DNA from: Bacillus sp. ISL-51
GTDB taxonomy: Bacteria; Bacillota; Bacilli; Bacillales; Bacillaceae
Assembly: GCF_018613535.1 (NCBI RefSeq)
Contig: NZ_JAGGQB010000005.1
Location: 186,001 to 250,000, forward strand
Direction: 5' to 3'
Length of the DNA: 64,000 nt
Shown: piece after piece, positions 49,580 to 58,133 of the stretch
How the letters are laid out: each line of letters begins with the position of its first letter
How positions within the stretch are numbered: position 1 is the stretch's first letter
Notes under the pieces: model-generated
What the model saw: only the letters and a program-made list of their open reading frames with translations
The model's database searches: none
Told to the model about the DNA's origin: nothing
Position numbers and translations under genes: made by a program

Positions 49580-51418
49580 TTAAGACATTCCTGCTGTTTT
49601 TTTCTTTTTCGCCGCTTTTTCACGTTCGTTTTTGTTCAGGATTTTCTTTCTTAAACGGATGGATTCCGGCGTTACTTCACAGTATTCATCGTCGTTTAAG
49701 TACTCCAGCGATTCTTCAAGCGACATGATGCGCGCTTTTTTAATCGTTGTCGTTTGGTCCTTCGTCGCAGAACGGACGTTAGTCTGCTGTTTCATTTTGC
49801 TGACATTCACCACGAGGTCATTGTCGCGGTTATGCTCGCCGACGATCATTCCTTCATAAACCTCTGTGCCCGGTTCAACGAAAATCACGCCGCGGTCTTC
49901 AATACCTTGAATTCCGTAAGATGTCGCTTTTCCGTTTTCCATAGACACGAGCACACCTTGGCGGCGTCCCCCGACTTGGCCTTTTTGCATCGGCTGATAG
50001 CTGTCAAACGTGTGGTTAAGGATACCGAAACCGCGCGTCAGTGACAAAAATTCAGTAGAGTAGCCGATAAGACCGCGTGAAGGAACGGTAAAGATCAGGC
50101 GCACTTGGCCGTTTCCGTTATTAATCATATCGAGCATTTCGCCTTTTCTGGCACCCATTGATTCCATGACAGAACCAGTGTGCTCTTCTGGCACGTCGAT
50201 TTGAACGCGTTCAACCGGCTCACAAGTTACCCCGTCGATTTCTCTAATGATAACCTCAGGTTTAGACACCTGAAGCTCATAGCCCTCACGGCGCATGTTT
50301 TCAATCAAAATGGATAAGTGAAGCTCACCGCGGCCTGAAACGACCCACGCGTCAGGTGATGCTGTCGGCTCGACACGCAGACTGACGTCAGTTTGAAGCT
50401 GCGCGTTCAGACGCTCTTCAATTTTTCGGGCTGTAACAAATTTACCTTCCCGTCCCGCAAACGGACTGTTGTTGACGACAAACGTCATTTGAAGGGTAGG
50501 CTCATCAATGCGCAGAACAGGCAGCGGCTCATGATGGTCAGCCGGACAAACCGTTTCCCCTACGTTGATGTCTTCCATACCGGAAACCGCCACGAGGTCT
50601 CCCGCTTTCGCTTCTTCAATTTCCACGCGTTTCAGCCCTTGGAAGCCGAAAATTTTCGTTACGCGGAAAGATTTCACCGTTCCGTCAAGCTTCATCAAGG
50701 AGACTTGCTGGCCGACTTTCATCGTGCCGCGGAAAACACGTCCGATACCGATACGGCCGACGTAATCGTTGTAATCAAGCAAAGCCACTTGGAATTGAAG
50801 AGGCTCGTCAGCATTGTCAACCGGCGCAGGCACATGCTCAAGAATCGTTTCATACAGAGATTCCATGTTTTCGTCCTGCTTTTTCGGGTCAAGGCTTGCC
50901 GTTCCGTTAATGGCGGAAGCGTATACTACAGGGAATTCAAGCTGTTCTTCGTTTGCGTCAAGTTCGATGAACAAATCAAGAACTTCATCGATCACTTCTT
51001 CAGGACGCGCGAAATCACGGTCGATTTTGTTAACGACAACAACCGGATTTAAGTTTTGCTCAAGAGCTTTCTTCAGCACGAAGCGGGTTTGCGGCATGCA
51101 GCCTTCGTATGCGTCAACGACTAAAAGAACGCCGTCAACCATTTTCATAATCCGCTCTACCTCTCCTCCGAAATCTGCGTGTCCCGGAGTATCCAAAATA
51201 TTAATACGTGTATCTTTATAGTTAATCGCAGTATTTTTCGCAAGAATTGTAATACCGCGTTCACGTTCAAGATCGTTTGAATCCATTGCGCGTTCAGCAA
51301 TATTTTCGTTGGCACGGAATGTTCCGGCTTGGTGAAGCAATTGGTCTACCAAAGTCGTTTTCCCATGGTCAACGTGGGCAATAATCGCGATGTTGCGAAG
51401 ATCGGTTCGAAGTTTCAC
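49580..51418 (-). CDS. typA: Ribosome-associated GTPase TypA/BipA
   Basis: Translational GTPase related to EF-G and LepA that supports growth and ribosome assembly at low temperature. The 612-residue protein has G1 AHVDHGKTTL near residue 13, G3 DTPGHADFGG near 73, G4 VNKIDR near 127, the beta-barrel domain 2, domains III and V, and the BipA C-terminal domain ending in Lys-rich sequence (EREKAAKKKKTAGM). B. subtilis ylaG. Confidence 0.98.
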   Translation of the reverse strand: MKLRTDLRNIAIIAHVDHGKTTLVDQLLHQAGTFRANENIAERAMDSNDLERERGITILAKNTAINYKDTRINILDTPGHADFGGEVERIMKMVDGVLLVVDAYEGCMPQTRFVLKKALEQNLNPVVVVNKIDRDFARPEEVIDEVLDLFIELDANEEQLEFPVVYASAINGTASLDPKKQDENMESLYETILEHVPAPVDNADEPLQFQVALLDYNDYVGRIGIGRVFRGTMKVGQQVSLMKLDGTVKSFRVTKIFGFQGLKRVEIEEAKAGDLVAVSGMEDINVGETVCPADHHEPLPVLRIDEPTLQMTFVVNNSPFAGREGKFVTARKIEERLNAQLQTDVSLRVEPTASPDAWVVSGRGELHLSILIENMRREGYELQVSKPEVIIREIDGVTCEPVERVQIDVPEEHTGSVMESMGARKGEMLDMINNGNGQVRLIFTVPSRGLIGYSTEFLSLTRGFGILNHTFDSYQPMQKGQVGGRRQGVLVSMENGKATSYGIQGIEDRGVIFVEPGTEVYEGMIVGEHNRDNDLVVNVSKMKQQTNVRSATKDQTTTIKKARIMSLEESLEYLNDDEYCEVTPESIRLRKKILNKNEREKAAKKKKTAGMS

Positions 51419-51529
51419 ATTTTCATCTCCTAAAAAAATTAGATAACTTTCATATTATACCACACATCCTCTTTAAAAGCGTTACGTTTTTCTGTAAACT
51501 GAAGGTATGACGTTAAAGGGGATGGAAAT

Positions 51530-51718
51530 ATGAAAAAATTCAATTGGCTTTTATTATTATTTGCATTCGCAGCTGTTTTCAGCATGATGCTGATCGGCGT
51601 ATCTATCGCAGAAAAAAGCGCCTGGGGCATCATCGGAAGCCTTGTTCTCGTTACCGTTATGATGGGAAGCGGTTTCACTTTAAAGAAAAAAATGCGTGAA
51701 CGAGGACTGCTTGATTAA
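51530..51718 (+). CDS. ylaF: Small membrane protein YlaF
   Basis: 62 residues, ATG at 51530 after AAAGGGGATG. Two membrane helices (about 5-23 and 30-50) joined by IAEKSAWG, and a basic C-terminus (KKKMRERGLLD). Matches B. subtilis YlaF; function unknown. It is divergent from typA. Confidence 0.9.
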   Translation: MKKFNWLLLLFAFAAVFSMMLIGVSIAEKSAWGIIGSLVLVTVMMGSGFTLKKKMRERGLLD

Positions 51719-51763
51719 AAGCATGACCAATCCTGAAATCCCGTAAACACAAAAAGCGCTTGT

Positions 51764-51795
51764 AAAGCCTGAATAAAAGATTCAGGCTTTTTTTG
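51764..51795 (+). terminator. ylaF terminator
   Basis: AAAGCCTGAA / TTCAGGCTTT hairpin with a 7-base loop followed by TTTT. Confidence 0.85.
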
Positions 51796-51962
51796 CGTCT
51801 CCATGATGCAAAAATGTTCTGATTATTAAGGCTTACCTCCCCCGTCAGCTAGTCAGGAAGCCGTGAAAAACGGAACTTGCCGTAGTTACATCAGCAGAGA
51901 CAGTCAAACGGTGCACCTTGAAATAGTCCGGCAAAGTCATGCAGGAAATACCATAAAACCTA

Positions 51963-51991
51963 TTTCAATCCCAAATCTCTCTCCCTATACT
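51963..51991 (+). promoter_or_regulatory. Candidate ylaE promoter
   Basis: TTTCAA (51963-51968), 17-base spacer, TATACT (51986-51991); start near 51998, 34 bases before the ylaE ATG. Confidence 0.5.
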
Positions 51992-52031
51992 TGTGACTGT
52001 AAGCAAATACACATGACAGGGAGAGAACGAA

Positions 52032-52649
52032 ATGAAAACACCTTTTTTCAAGAAAACCGCATTAACAGCCGCCGTAACTGCCTCAGCCGCCTTGCTTGCA
52101 TTCAGCCCGCTCGATTCTGCCGGAGCAAAAACGCTGAATCCAGATGAAACACATTTCCTGCAATCAGCCGCACAAAAAAATCCTGAAGATCTTACAAAGC
52201 TGCTTAACATCCTTAATCAATCGATTGACGAAAAAGACGGCGTCTATTATTTTGACAGCGAAAAAGCAGCCGAATTGGGAATGGACAAAGAAGAAGCACA
52301 GCTCATTCAAAAATTGTGGGACAGTTCAACCGAATTTTTAAGCGTTCTTTCTCAATGTATTGAGAAAGAAGACGGCGAATATACCTTTAATAAAGAAAAA
52401 GCAGTTGAACTCGGCTTTACGGAAAAAGAAGCCCTTTTCGTTGATCAGCTGTTTACCGCCTTCTCACAAAGCCTACAGCTCCTTCAAACTGTGATCGTCA
52501 AGGAAGACGGCGCCTATGTGTTTGATAAAGAACTCGCCGTGAAAGCAGGCATCGGCAAAGAACAGGCGCAGTTATATGCCGGCTTTTTCAATTCACTGCC
52601 TCAAGAAGTGCTGGAAAGCATTTATACAGGCCTTCATCCAGCTGCATAA
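52032..52649 (+). CDS. ylaE: Secreted repeat protein YlaE
   Basis: 205-residue exported protein: ATG at 52032 after AGGGAGAG, Sec signal peptide with a likely cut after DSAGA (about residue 31). The mature part is acidic and consists of three related units of about 40 residues, each with (E/K)DGxYxFDxEKAxELGxxKEEA: near residues 68-92, 113-137 and 158-182, each followed by a helix. Resembles B. subtilis YlaE, whose function is unknown to me. No enzyme motif seen. Confidence 0.88.
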   Translation: MKTPFFKKTALTAAVTASAALLAFSPLDSAGAKTLNPDETHFLQSAAQKNPEDLTKLLNILNQSIDEKDGVYYFDSEKAAELGMDKEEAQLIQKLWDSSTEFLSVLSQCIEKEDGEYTFNKEKAVELGFTEKEALFVDQLFTAFSQSLQLLQTVIVKEDGAYVFDKELAVKAGIGKEQAQLYAGFFNSLPQEVLESIYTGLHPAA

Positions 52650-52658
52650 ATGGAAAGA

Positions 52659-52687
52659 CGCCCGGCAATTAGCCGGGCGCTTTTTTA
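52659..52687. terminator. Bidirectional terminator between ylaE and ylaD
   Basis: CGCCCGGC / GCCGGGCG stem with a short loop, then TTTTTT on the plus strand; ylaD stops at its right edge. Confidence 0.8.
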
Positions 52688-52978
52688 CAGCAGCAGATTG
52701 ACAAGCAGCATGATCAGGAACACCGCGCCGAACAAGCAGGCGGCTTTTGTCAGCAAAACGCCGTAATATTTCTGTCTGAACCGCCTTTCTTCCTCCTCGT
52801 AACAGGCGGGTTCTGTTATCCTGACGGCATCAAGCTCAAGCGGTTCCTTCATCAAACGATGCAACCTCCCGCACTCCTCACATTCCTCAAGATGGCGGGC
52901 TATAAACCGTTCCGTCTCTTTTTTGCAATCACCTTCTATATATAAAGGGAGCAAATCTCTCACTAAACAGCAAGTCAT
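52685..52978 (-). CDS. ylaD: Anti-sigma factor YlaD
   Basis: Membrane anti-sigma factor for the ECF sigma factor YlaC. The start MTCCLVRDLLPLYIEGDC at 52978 overlaps the ylaC stop (ATGA). The 97-residue protein has an N-terminal zinc-type anti-sigma domain (RHLEECEECGRL) and a C-terminal membrane helix (AACLFGAVFLIMLLVNLLL). In B. subtilis YlaD is reported to sense redox state through this motif. Confidence 0.94.
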   Translation of the reverse strand: MTCCLVRDLLPLYIEGDCKKETERFIARHLEECEECGRLHRLMKEPLELDAVRITEPACYEEEERRFRQKYYGVLLTKAACLFGAVFLIMLLVNLLL

Positions 52979-53496
52979 ATCTGTCCGTCCTTCCTCTGCT
53001 CCGCTAATTGCTGTTTCAGCTGCAGCCTTGCTCTGTGGAGCGTGCTTTTCACCTTTGAAAGGCTCCAACCCAAAATATCAGCAATCTCTTCATAAGACAG
53101 CTCTTGAAATTCTCTTAAAATCAAAACGGTTTGCTGATCGCTTTTCAAACGCAGAATCTGCCGGGTTAATGCCTCATGCCTGTCTGTCCGGCTTATGTAT
53201 TGTTCCGGCAGTTCATATGTCGTTTGCTGAAGCCCTTCATTCAGGCTGATAACTGAAAATTGATATTTTCTGTCCCGCCTGTACCAATTGATAAATGTAT
53301 GATGGGCAATGGCATAGAGCCATGTCCGGATAGAAGAATGGCCTTTAAACGACTCAAGCCCGTTAAATGCTTTCATAAACGTGTCCTGGGCGAGATCCTT
53401 AGCGGTTTCAGCATCATGCGTCCTTCTGTACAAGTAATACATAATATCTTGATAATGTTCACGGTATAACTGTTCAATCGACATCTTGTTTTTCAT
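52975..53496 (-). CDS. ylaC: ECF RNA polymerase sigma factor YlaC
   Basis: 173-residue group 4 sigma factor. Region 2 (about 8-75) contains DAETAKDLAQDTFMKAF and SSIRTWLYAIAHHTFINWYRR; region 4 (about 115-165) contains the helix-turn-helix QELSYEEIADILGWSLSKVKSTLHRAR. It directly follows ylaB and overlaps ylaD. In B. subtilis it activates its own operon and responds to oxidative stress; an ECF-type promoter before ylaA fits autoregulation. Confidence 0.96.
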   Translation of the reverse strand: MKNKMSIEQLYREHYQDIMYYLYRRTHDAETAKDLAQDTFMKAFNGLESFKGHSSIRTWLYAIAHHTFINWYRRDRKYQFSVISLNEGLQQTTYELPEQYISRTDRHEALTRQILRLKSDQQTVLILREFQELSYEEIADILGWSLSKVKSTLHRARLQLKQQLAEQRKDGQI

Positions 53497-53766
53497 TTAA
53501 AAATAAAACCACACTGTCATCCAGATCGAGAGCGCGATAAAGAAGCTATATAATACGTACGCACAGCGTTTCATATATTTGATCTGGCTGGCATCATCCG
53601 CCGGCGTCTTCATCACATCCTCATGCTGCTTTTTCGCGTTTTCCGCTTCGGTTCCGAACAACGGTTCATGTTCCTTCATCCACTGAAGTGTGCCGCCCTC
53701 AAGCTCTCCTTCCTCATAAAGTTCATATAAATCGAGAAAAACAGACTTTTTTTCTTTATTGTTCAT
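53497..53766 (-). CDS. ylaB: Small membrane protein YlaB
   Basis: 89-residue protein with an acidic N-terminal part (DLYELYEEGELEGGTLQWMKEHE) and one C-terminal membrane helix (VLYSFFIALSIWMTVWFYF). It overlaps the end of ylaA by 11 bases and abuts ylaC, so all four genes are translationally linked. Function unknown; possibly an accessory sigma-regulatory protein. Confidence 0.9.
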   Translation of the reverse strand: MNNKEKKSVFLDLYELYEEGELEGGTLQWMKEHEPLFGTEAENAKKQHEDVMKTPADDASQIKYMKRCAYVLYSFFIALSIWMTVWFYF

Positions 53767-55693
53767 AAAGGTTCACCGCCTTATAAGTGTCCGCATTTAC
53801 CACATAGGCATCATGGCGGTTTGAACCGAACGGCTGAATGATCACAAGCCACGCATCATATCTCACACCGTCTTTCGCCGCTGTGACAGGCTTCACCCGC
53901 TTTTTGTAGATGACACCGTTATATTTTGCGGCTGCCTTGCGAAATGCTTTTTTTCCCTCTTCGTATGTGTGTGGAAATGTTTTAGCCATCCCCCGATCAT
54001 CTAAAGATACCTCTGTAATCCCCTCATCATTTTGCAGTGTAATCGTGTGCTTTCCGCCGGCATCCTGAAACACGAAACCGTCTTTCAATTTGTTATCTTG
54101 CTTAAGCTCTGACATGTCAGCGCCCAGCAATGAGAAAAGCTTTTTTTGAAGCTCGGCCTTTGTAAGAGACGATTTTCCATCTGGGAGCCTAATCTTGAAA
54201 AGACGCCCGGATTCTGTATCAAACTCCAGCTCCGCACCGTTTTTCGCAGTAACCGTCAAACTGCTGCCAATCACGCTGTTGATGTTTATATTTGTAATAT
54301 CAAAAGCCTGATCAGACATTTGCAGCGTACGAGAGACGGCTTTTGTTTTATTGATGATCTCTTTTTGAGACATGTGCACCTGCGGCAAGGACTCAAGCTT
54401 ATAGATTGACGGGTTTTCAGAAAAGCTCATGATGGTTTCCTTTTCCCAATAAAACACAGCACCCCGCTGCTCATGATGAATGTCCATTTTTTTCGGTATA
54501 ATCTCCACCACAATCTGCTGATTTTCTTTCCTTACTTTCGTTTTGATGCGATCTGTATCAAGCTTCCGGCCGTGCGCAGATAAAAACTCCAATGACTTTT
54601 TGCGATATTCTTTCTCTGTCAATATACGGCCTTCCGGTTTCTTCAGGCAGTTGTAATCTTGTATCATTTGTGAGACTTCATCCACATCTGCTTCATAATC
54701 TTTTGTTTTAAAACGATAAAAATAATGCAGATCCTGATCGGTCCCTGCTAAGTAAATCGGTTCTTTTGCCGGAAAAAATGACGTTACAATCTGTTCCGCT
54801 TTTTCTGAGGTGATATGCTCACCGACATAATCAACAGAATCAGCTGCAATCGGCTTCGAAATGGCAAAAGCAGCATCCCCGGCATTGTACAGCGGGTTTA
54901 AAAAGACAATAAAACAAACGGCAATCGCTGCCGCAAGGGCTGTTTTCACCCGGCAGCTTATTCTTTTTGACCTGTGAAACAAATGATGGCTCATCAAAAA
55001 ACCCGCCATCGTTAAATAGGTTGTATACAGAAAAAGCCTGCCGTAATCTTTTGTAGTGTCGTCAGGATACGGGACGAGCACGAAAACCATAAGCCCGATC
55101 ACCGCCGCATAAAACAAACCGATAAAGACGGCTTTCGGCTTCCAGTACATCTTAAAGAATAAGAAATTCATAGAAATCAAGAGCAATAAAATAATCACCG
55201 CAAAACAAAGCGCTTCATAAATTTCTGTTTTTGATATGTATTCAGGGTTGTGTCTCCAATAGGAGAAAAAACTGAAGATCACCTGAATAACGGGCATCGT
55301 TACGACAGTGAGATCAAAGGTATAAAATATTCCCTTGCCCTTCTGCTCTTGAGGCAAAAGCATATAGTGAAAGGCTGTAAGCAGCACATACCCATACATT
55401 AAGAGATGGAGAATCGGAAGGAGCTCACTGCCCTGTGACGTCAAATACCCCGCTGTAAAATGAGTGATCCGCACCTGATGAATCAGTTCAATTGTAATGC
55501 CCGTCAGTAAAATGGCACGCAGCAGAAACCCGGCGTAAAACATCATCGCCTGTCGGCTGATTTTCGGATGGAAGGTAAGTGCGTATAAAACGGCAAGGCA
55601 AGCGGCTGACCACTGAATGATAAAAACGCTCTGCCTGCTTAAAATAAAGTACCTGTCGAAGTGCAAAATAAAATGGCTGAAAGTGTCTGACAT
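53756..55693 (-). CDS. ylaA: Membrane protein YlaA
   Basis: 645-residue protein, first gene of ylaABCD. The start MSDTFSHFILHFDRYF is set at 55693; a TTG-like start three codons earlier is possible. The N-terminal half (about 15-265) has seven or more membrane helices; the C-terminal half (about 285-645) is soluble, presumably outside, with repeated YcdB/PepSY-like elements (GAVFYWEKETI, VQDAGGKHTITLQ-type). Function unknown; operon context suggests an envelope or stress role under YlaC control. Confidence 0.92.
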   Translation of the reverse strand: MSDTFSHFILHFDRYFILSRQSVFIIQWSAACLAVLYALTFHPKISRQAMMFYAGFLLRAILLTGITIELIHQVRITHFTAGYLTSQGSELLPILHLLMYGYVLLTAFHYMLLPQEQKGKGIFYTFDLTVVTMPVIQVIFSFFSYWRHNPEYISKTEIYEALCFAVIILLLLISMNFLFFKMYWKPKAVFIGLFYAAVIGLMVFVLVPYPDDTTKDYGRLFLYTTYLTMAGFLMSHHLFHRSKRISCRVKTALAAAIAVCFIVFLNPLYNAGDAAFAISKPIAADSVDYVGEHITSEKAEQIVTSFFPAKEPIYLAGTDQDLHYFYRFKTKDYEADVDEVSQMIQDYNCLKKPEGRILTEKEYRKKSLEFLSAHGRKLDTDRIKTKVRKENQQIVVEIIPKKMDIHHEQRGAVFYWEKETIMSFSENPSIYKLESLPQVHMSQKEIINKTKAVSRTLQMSDQAFDITNININSVIGSSLTVTAKNGAELEFDTESGRLFKIRLPDGKSSLTKAELQKKLFSLLGADMSELKQDNKLKDGFVFQDAGGKHTITLQNDEGITEVSLDDRGMAKTFPHTYEEGKKAFRKAAAKYNGVIYKKRVKPVTAAKDGVRYDAWLVIIQPFGSNRHDAYVVNADTYKAVNLYEQ

Positions 55694-55732
55694 CTGTAAC
55701 AATCCTTTACATTTATTAAGGCCTTACCCGGT

Positions 55733-55760
55733 TAGACAACCCGCACTGAAAAAAGTTTCA
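55733..55760 (-). promoter_or_regulatory. ECF-type promoter of ylaABCD
   Basis: On the minus strand TGAAAC (55755-55760), a 16-base spacer and TGTCTA (55733-55738) resemble ECF promoters of Bacillus (TGAAAC ... CGTC). Start near 55726, 33 bases before ylaA. Consistent with autoregulation by YlaC. Confidence 0.65.
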
Positions 55761-55943
55761 ATGATAATAAAATTTTTCCCCTATCATTTTTTCTGCTTCC
55801 ATTTGTCATTTTTCTTATTCTAAATCGCGTCATTCGACTCATGTCTACATCAACACGTGCCTCTCGGCTTATCTCCCGACATCTTCCAACAGAAGCTTAC
55901 ACAGGACAATTCTATCAATTCATCTTTCAAACCTATTTTTTTA

Positions 55944-55973
55944 TTGCAGAGTGTGAGATTACTGGTTTATTAT
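55944..55973 (+). promoter_or_regulatory. Candidate nprE promoter
   Basis: TTGCAG (55944-55949), an 18-base spacer and TATTAT (55968-55973). Start near 55980, 36 bases before the GTG start. In Bacillus this gene is stationary-phase controlled (DegU, ScoC); I did not map those sites. Confidence 0.55.
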
Positions 55974-56015
55974 AACAATATAAGTTTTCATTATTTTCAA
56001 AAAGGGGGATTTATT

Positions 56016-57581
56016 GTGGGTTTAGGTAAGAAATTGTCTGTTGCTGTCGCTGCTTCATTTATGAGTTTAACAATCAGTTTGCCAGGTGTTCAGGCTGCTG
56101 AAAATCCTCAGCTTAAAGAAAACCTGACAAATTTTGTGCCGAAGCACTCATTGGTGCAATCTGAATTACCTTCTGTCAGTGATAAAGCGATCAAGCAATA
56201 CTTGAAACAAAACGGCAAGGTGTTTAAAGGCAACCCATCTGAAAGACTGAAACTGATTGACCATACAACAGATGACCTCGGCTATAAGCACTTCCGCTAT
56301 GTGCCTGTCGTTAATGGTGTGCCTGTTAAAGACTCTCAGGTCATTATTCACGTCGATAAATCCAACAATGTATATGCGATTAACGGAGAATTAAACAACG
56401 AATCTTCTGCTGAAACAGCGAACAGCAAAAAATTGTCCGCAAACCAGGCGCTGGATCACGCTTTTAAAGCAATCGGCAAATCACCTGAAGCCGTTTCTAA
56501 CGGAAATGTTGCAAATAAAAACAAAGCTGAGCTGAAAGCAGCTGCCACAAAAGACGGAAAATACCGCCTCGCCTATGATGTAACCATCCGCTACATCGAC
56601 CCGGAACCGGCAAACTGGGAAGTAACCGTTGATGCAGAAACGGGTAAAATCTTGAAAAAGCAAAATAAAGTCGAGCATGCCGCTGTAACCGGAACAGGTA
56701 CAACTCTTAAAGGAAAATCGGTATCATTAAATATTTCATCTGAAGGCGGAAAATATGTATTACGCGATCTTTCTAAACCAACCGGAACACAAATTATTAC
56801 GTATGATCTGCAAAATCGCCAATCTAACCTGCCGGGTACGTTAGTATCAAGCAGCACAAACCAATTCACGACTTCTTCTCAGCGCGCTGCCGTTGATGCA
56901 CATTACAATCTCGGCAAAGTGTATGATTATTTCTATCAGACTTTTAAACGCAACAGCTATGATAATAGAGGCGGCAAAATCGTATCGTCCGTTCACTTTG
57001 GCAGCAGATACAATAACGCCGCATGGATCGGCGATCAAATGATTTATGGTGACGGTGACGGTTCATTCTTCTCTCCTCTTTCCGGCTCAATGGACGTAAC
57101 CGCTCATGAAATGACGCACGGCGTCACACAGGAAACAGCAAACCTGAATTATGAAAATCAGCCGGGCGCTTTAAATGAATCCTTCTCTGATGTATTTGGA
57201 TACTTTAATGATACTGAGGACTGGGATATCGGTGAAGATATTACGGTCAGCCAGCCGGCTCTCCGCAGCTTATCAAATCCGACAAAATACGGTCAGCCTG
57301 ACCATTACAGAAATTACCAAAACCTTCCGAACAACGATGACGGCGACTACGGCGGCGTTCATACAAACAGCGGAATTCCGAATAAAGCTGCGTACAATAC
57401 GATTACAAAAATCGGCGTGAAAAAGGCGGAGCAAATTTACTATCGTGCATTAACGGTATACCTCACTCCTTCTTCCAGTTTTAAAGATGCAAAAGCGGCT
57501 TTAATTCAATCAGCGCGTGACCTTTACGGTTCTCAAGACGCTGCCAGCGTAGAAGCTGCATGGAATGCAGTCGGATTGTAA
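56016..57581 (+). CDS. nprE: Extracellular neutral protease (bacillolysin) NprE
   Basis: Secreted thermolysin-family zinc metalloprotease. GTG start at 56016 after AAAGGGGGA; 521 residues as pre-pro-enzyme. Signal peptide (about 1-27, ending VQAAE), FTP/PepSY propeptide (about 28-221), mature enzyme from about 222. The zinc site is HEMTH (near 365) and the third ligand glutamate in NESFSDVFGY (near 388); the proton-donating histidine is in GDYGGVHTNSGIPNKA near 450. Sequence is close to the B. amyloliquefaciens/velezensis enzyme as I remember it. Confidence 0.99.
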   Translation: MGLGKKLSVAVAASFMSLTISLPGVQAAENPQLKENLTNFVPKHSLVQSELPSVSDKAIKQYLKQNGKVFKGNPSERLKLIDHTTDDLGYKHFRYVPVVNGVPVKDSQVIIHVDKSNNVYAINGELNNESSAETANSKKLSANQALDHAFKAIGKSPEAVSNGNVANKNKAELKAAATKDGKYRLAYDVTIRYIDPEPANWEVTVDAETGKILKKQNKVEHAAVTGTGTTLKGKSVSLNISSEGGKYVLRDLSKPTGTQIITYDLQNRQSNLPGTLVSSSTNQFTTSSQRAAVDAHYNLGKVYDYFYQTFKRNSYDNRGGKIVSSVHFGSRYNNAAWIGDQMIYGDGDGSFFSPLSGSMDVTAHEMTHGVTQETANLNYENQPGALNESFSDVFGYFNDTEDWDIGEDITVSQPALRSLSNPTKYGQPDHYRNYQNLPNNDDGDYGGVHTNSGIPNKAAYNTITKIGVKKAEQIYYRALTVYLTPSSSFKDAKAALIQSARDLYGSQDAASVEAAWNAVGL

Positions 57582-57588
57582 TTATAAG

Positions 57589-57615
57589 GAGACCGGAAAT
57601 ATCCGGTCTCTTTTT
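57589..57615 (+). terminator. nprE terminator
   Basis: AGACCGGA / TCCGGTCT hairpin with a 4-base loop, then CTTTTTG. Confidence 0.85.
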
Positions 57616-57650
57616 GTCATATTGAAAAACGTTCTTACAGCTGTCAATAA

Positions 57651-57682
57651 AAAAAGCCGCCGGTTTTACACGGCGGCTTTTC
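57651..57682 (-). terminator. Terminator after the GNAT gene
   Basis: AAAGCCGCC / GGCGGCTTT stem with a 10-base loop and TTTTTTTATTG on the minus strand; the GNAT stop abuts it. Confidence 0.8.
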
Positions 57683-58133
57683 ACAATGGTTTTACCAAAA
57701 TTATATACGTATTTTCCCGGTCGTCTTTTTCAAGTTTCAGCTGCTCAAAGCCGCATTGGCTTAAAAACAGAACCCATTCCTGCCTGTCAACCGGAACGGC
57801 TGCAAACATAGCTTTATTTTCCGCTTTCAGCCTGCTTGCAATCTTTTCTATCATCGCGCGGGCAAATCCTTTATGCTCTGCTTCGGGACGTACCGCCACG
57901 GTTCCAAGCCACGGCTTACCGTTTGAGGGCGCCCATTCCAAATGAAAGCTGACGGCGGCCGGAATCCCATCATCCTCCCATACGAGCCATGTTCCGTTAT
58001 ACATGGAGTACGTAAGCATAAAGCTCGCAGCATCTTTTGTTCCAAGCTCCTCTTTTTTCCACACGGGATGGGCTTCTGCTAATTGCTCCAAGAAGCTGAG
58101 ATCCGCCTCTTCAAAATCTCTACTTGTCAGCAT
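57681..58133 (-). CDS. GNAT family N-acetyltransferase
   Basis: 150 residues from ATG at 58133 (MLTSRDFEEADLSFLEQL). The GNAT core is visible: WLVWEDDGIPAAVSFHLEW (beta strands 2-3), GTVAVRPEAEHKGFARAMIEKIAS as the acetyl-CoA loop near residue 85, and a C-terminal strand AAVPVDRQEW / LFLSQCGFEQLKLEK. The start overlaps the end of yktC by 14 bases with no clear ribosome binding site, pointing to translational coupling. Substrate unknown. I do not recognise a B. subtilis name with certainty. Confidence 0.85.
   Translation of the reverse strand: MLTSRDFEEADLSFLEQLAEAHPVWKKEELGTKDAASFMLTYSMYNGTWLVWEDDGIPAAVSFHLEWAPSNGKPWLGTVAVRPEAEHKGFARAMIEKIASRLKAENKAMFAAVPVDRQEWVLFLSQCGFEQLKLEKDDRENTYIILVKPL

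Larger units (their letters stand above)
51719..52031. other. ylaF-ylaE intergenic region
   Basis: 313 bases with the ylaF terminator at the left and a candidate ylaE promoter at the right. The middle part (51835-51960) has a higher GC content than usual spacers and short inverted repeats (CCGTGAAAAACGG; GTCAGCTAGTCAGG). An open frame through it overlaps ylaE and lacks a ribosome binding site. I cannot assign a function to it. Confidence 0.5.
55694..56015. other. ylaA-nprE divergent intergenic region
   Basis: 322 bases carrying the ylaA ECF promoter on the left and the nprE promoter on the right, with AT-rich sequence between that would suit binding of transition-state regulators. No gene seen. 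Confidence 0.6.

Noticed and set aside
51868-51925. Resemblance to a cobalamin riboswitch core (GGAAGCCGTGAAAAACGG)
   Set aside because: The B12-box and other conserved parts are missing, the site lies upstream of the ylaE promoter, and ylaE has no link to cobalamin.
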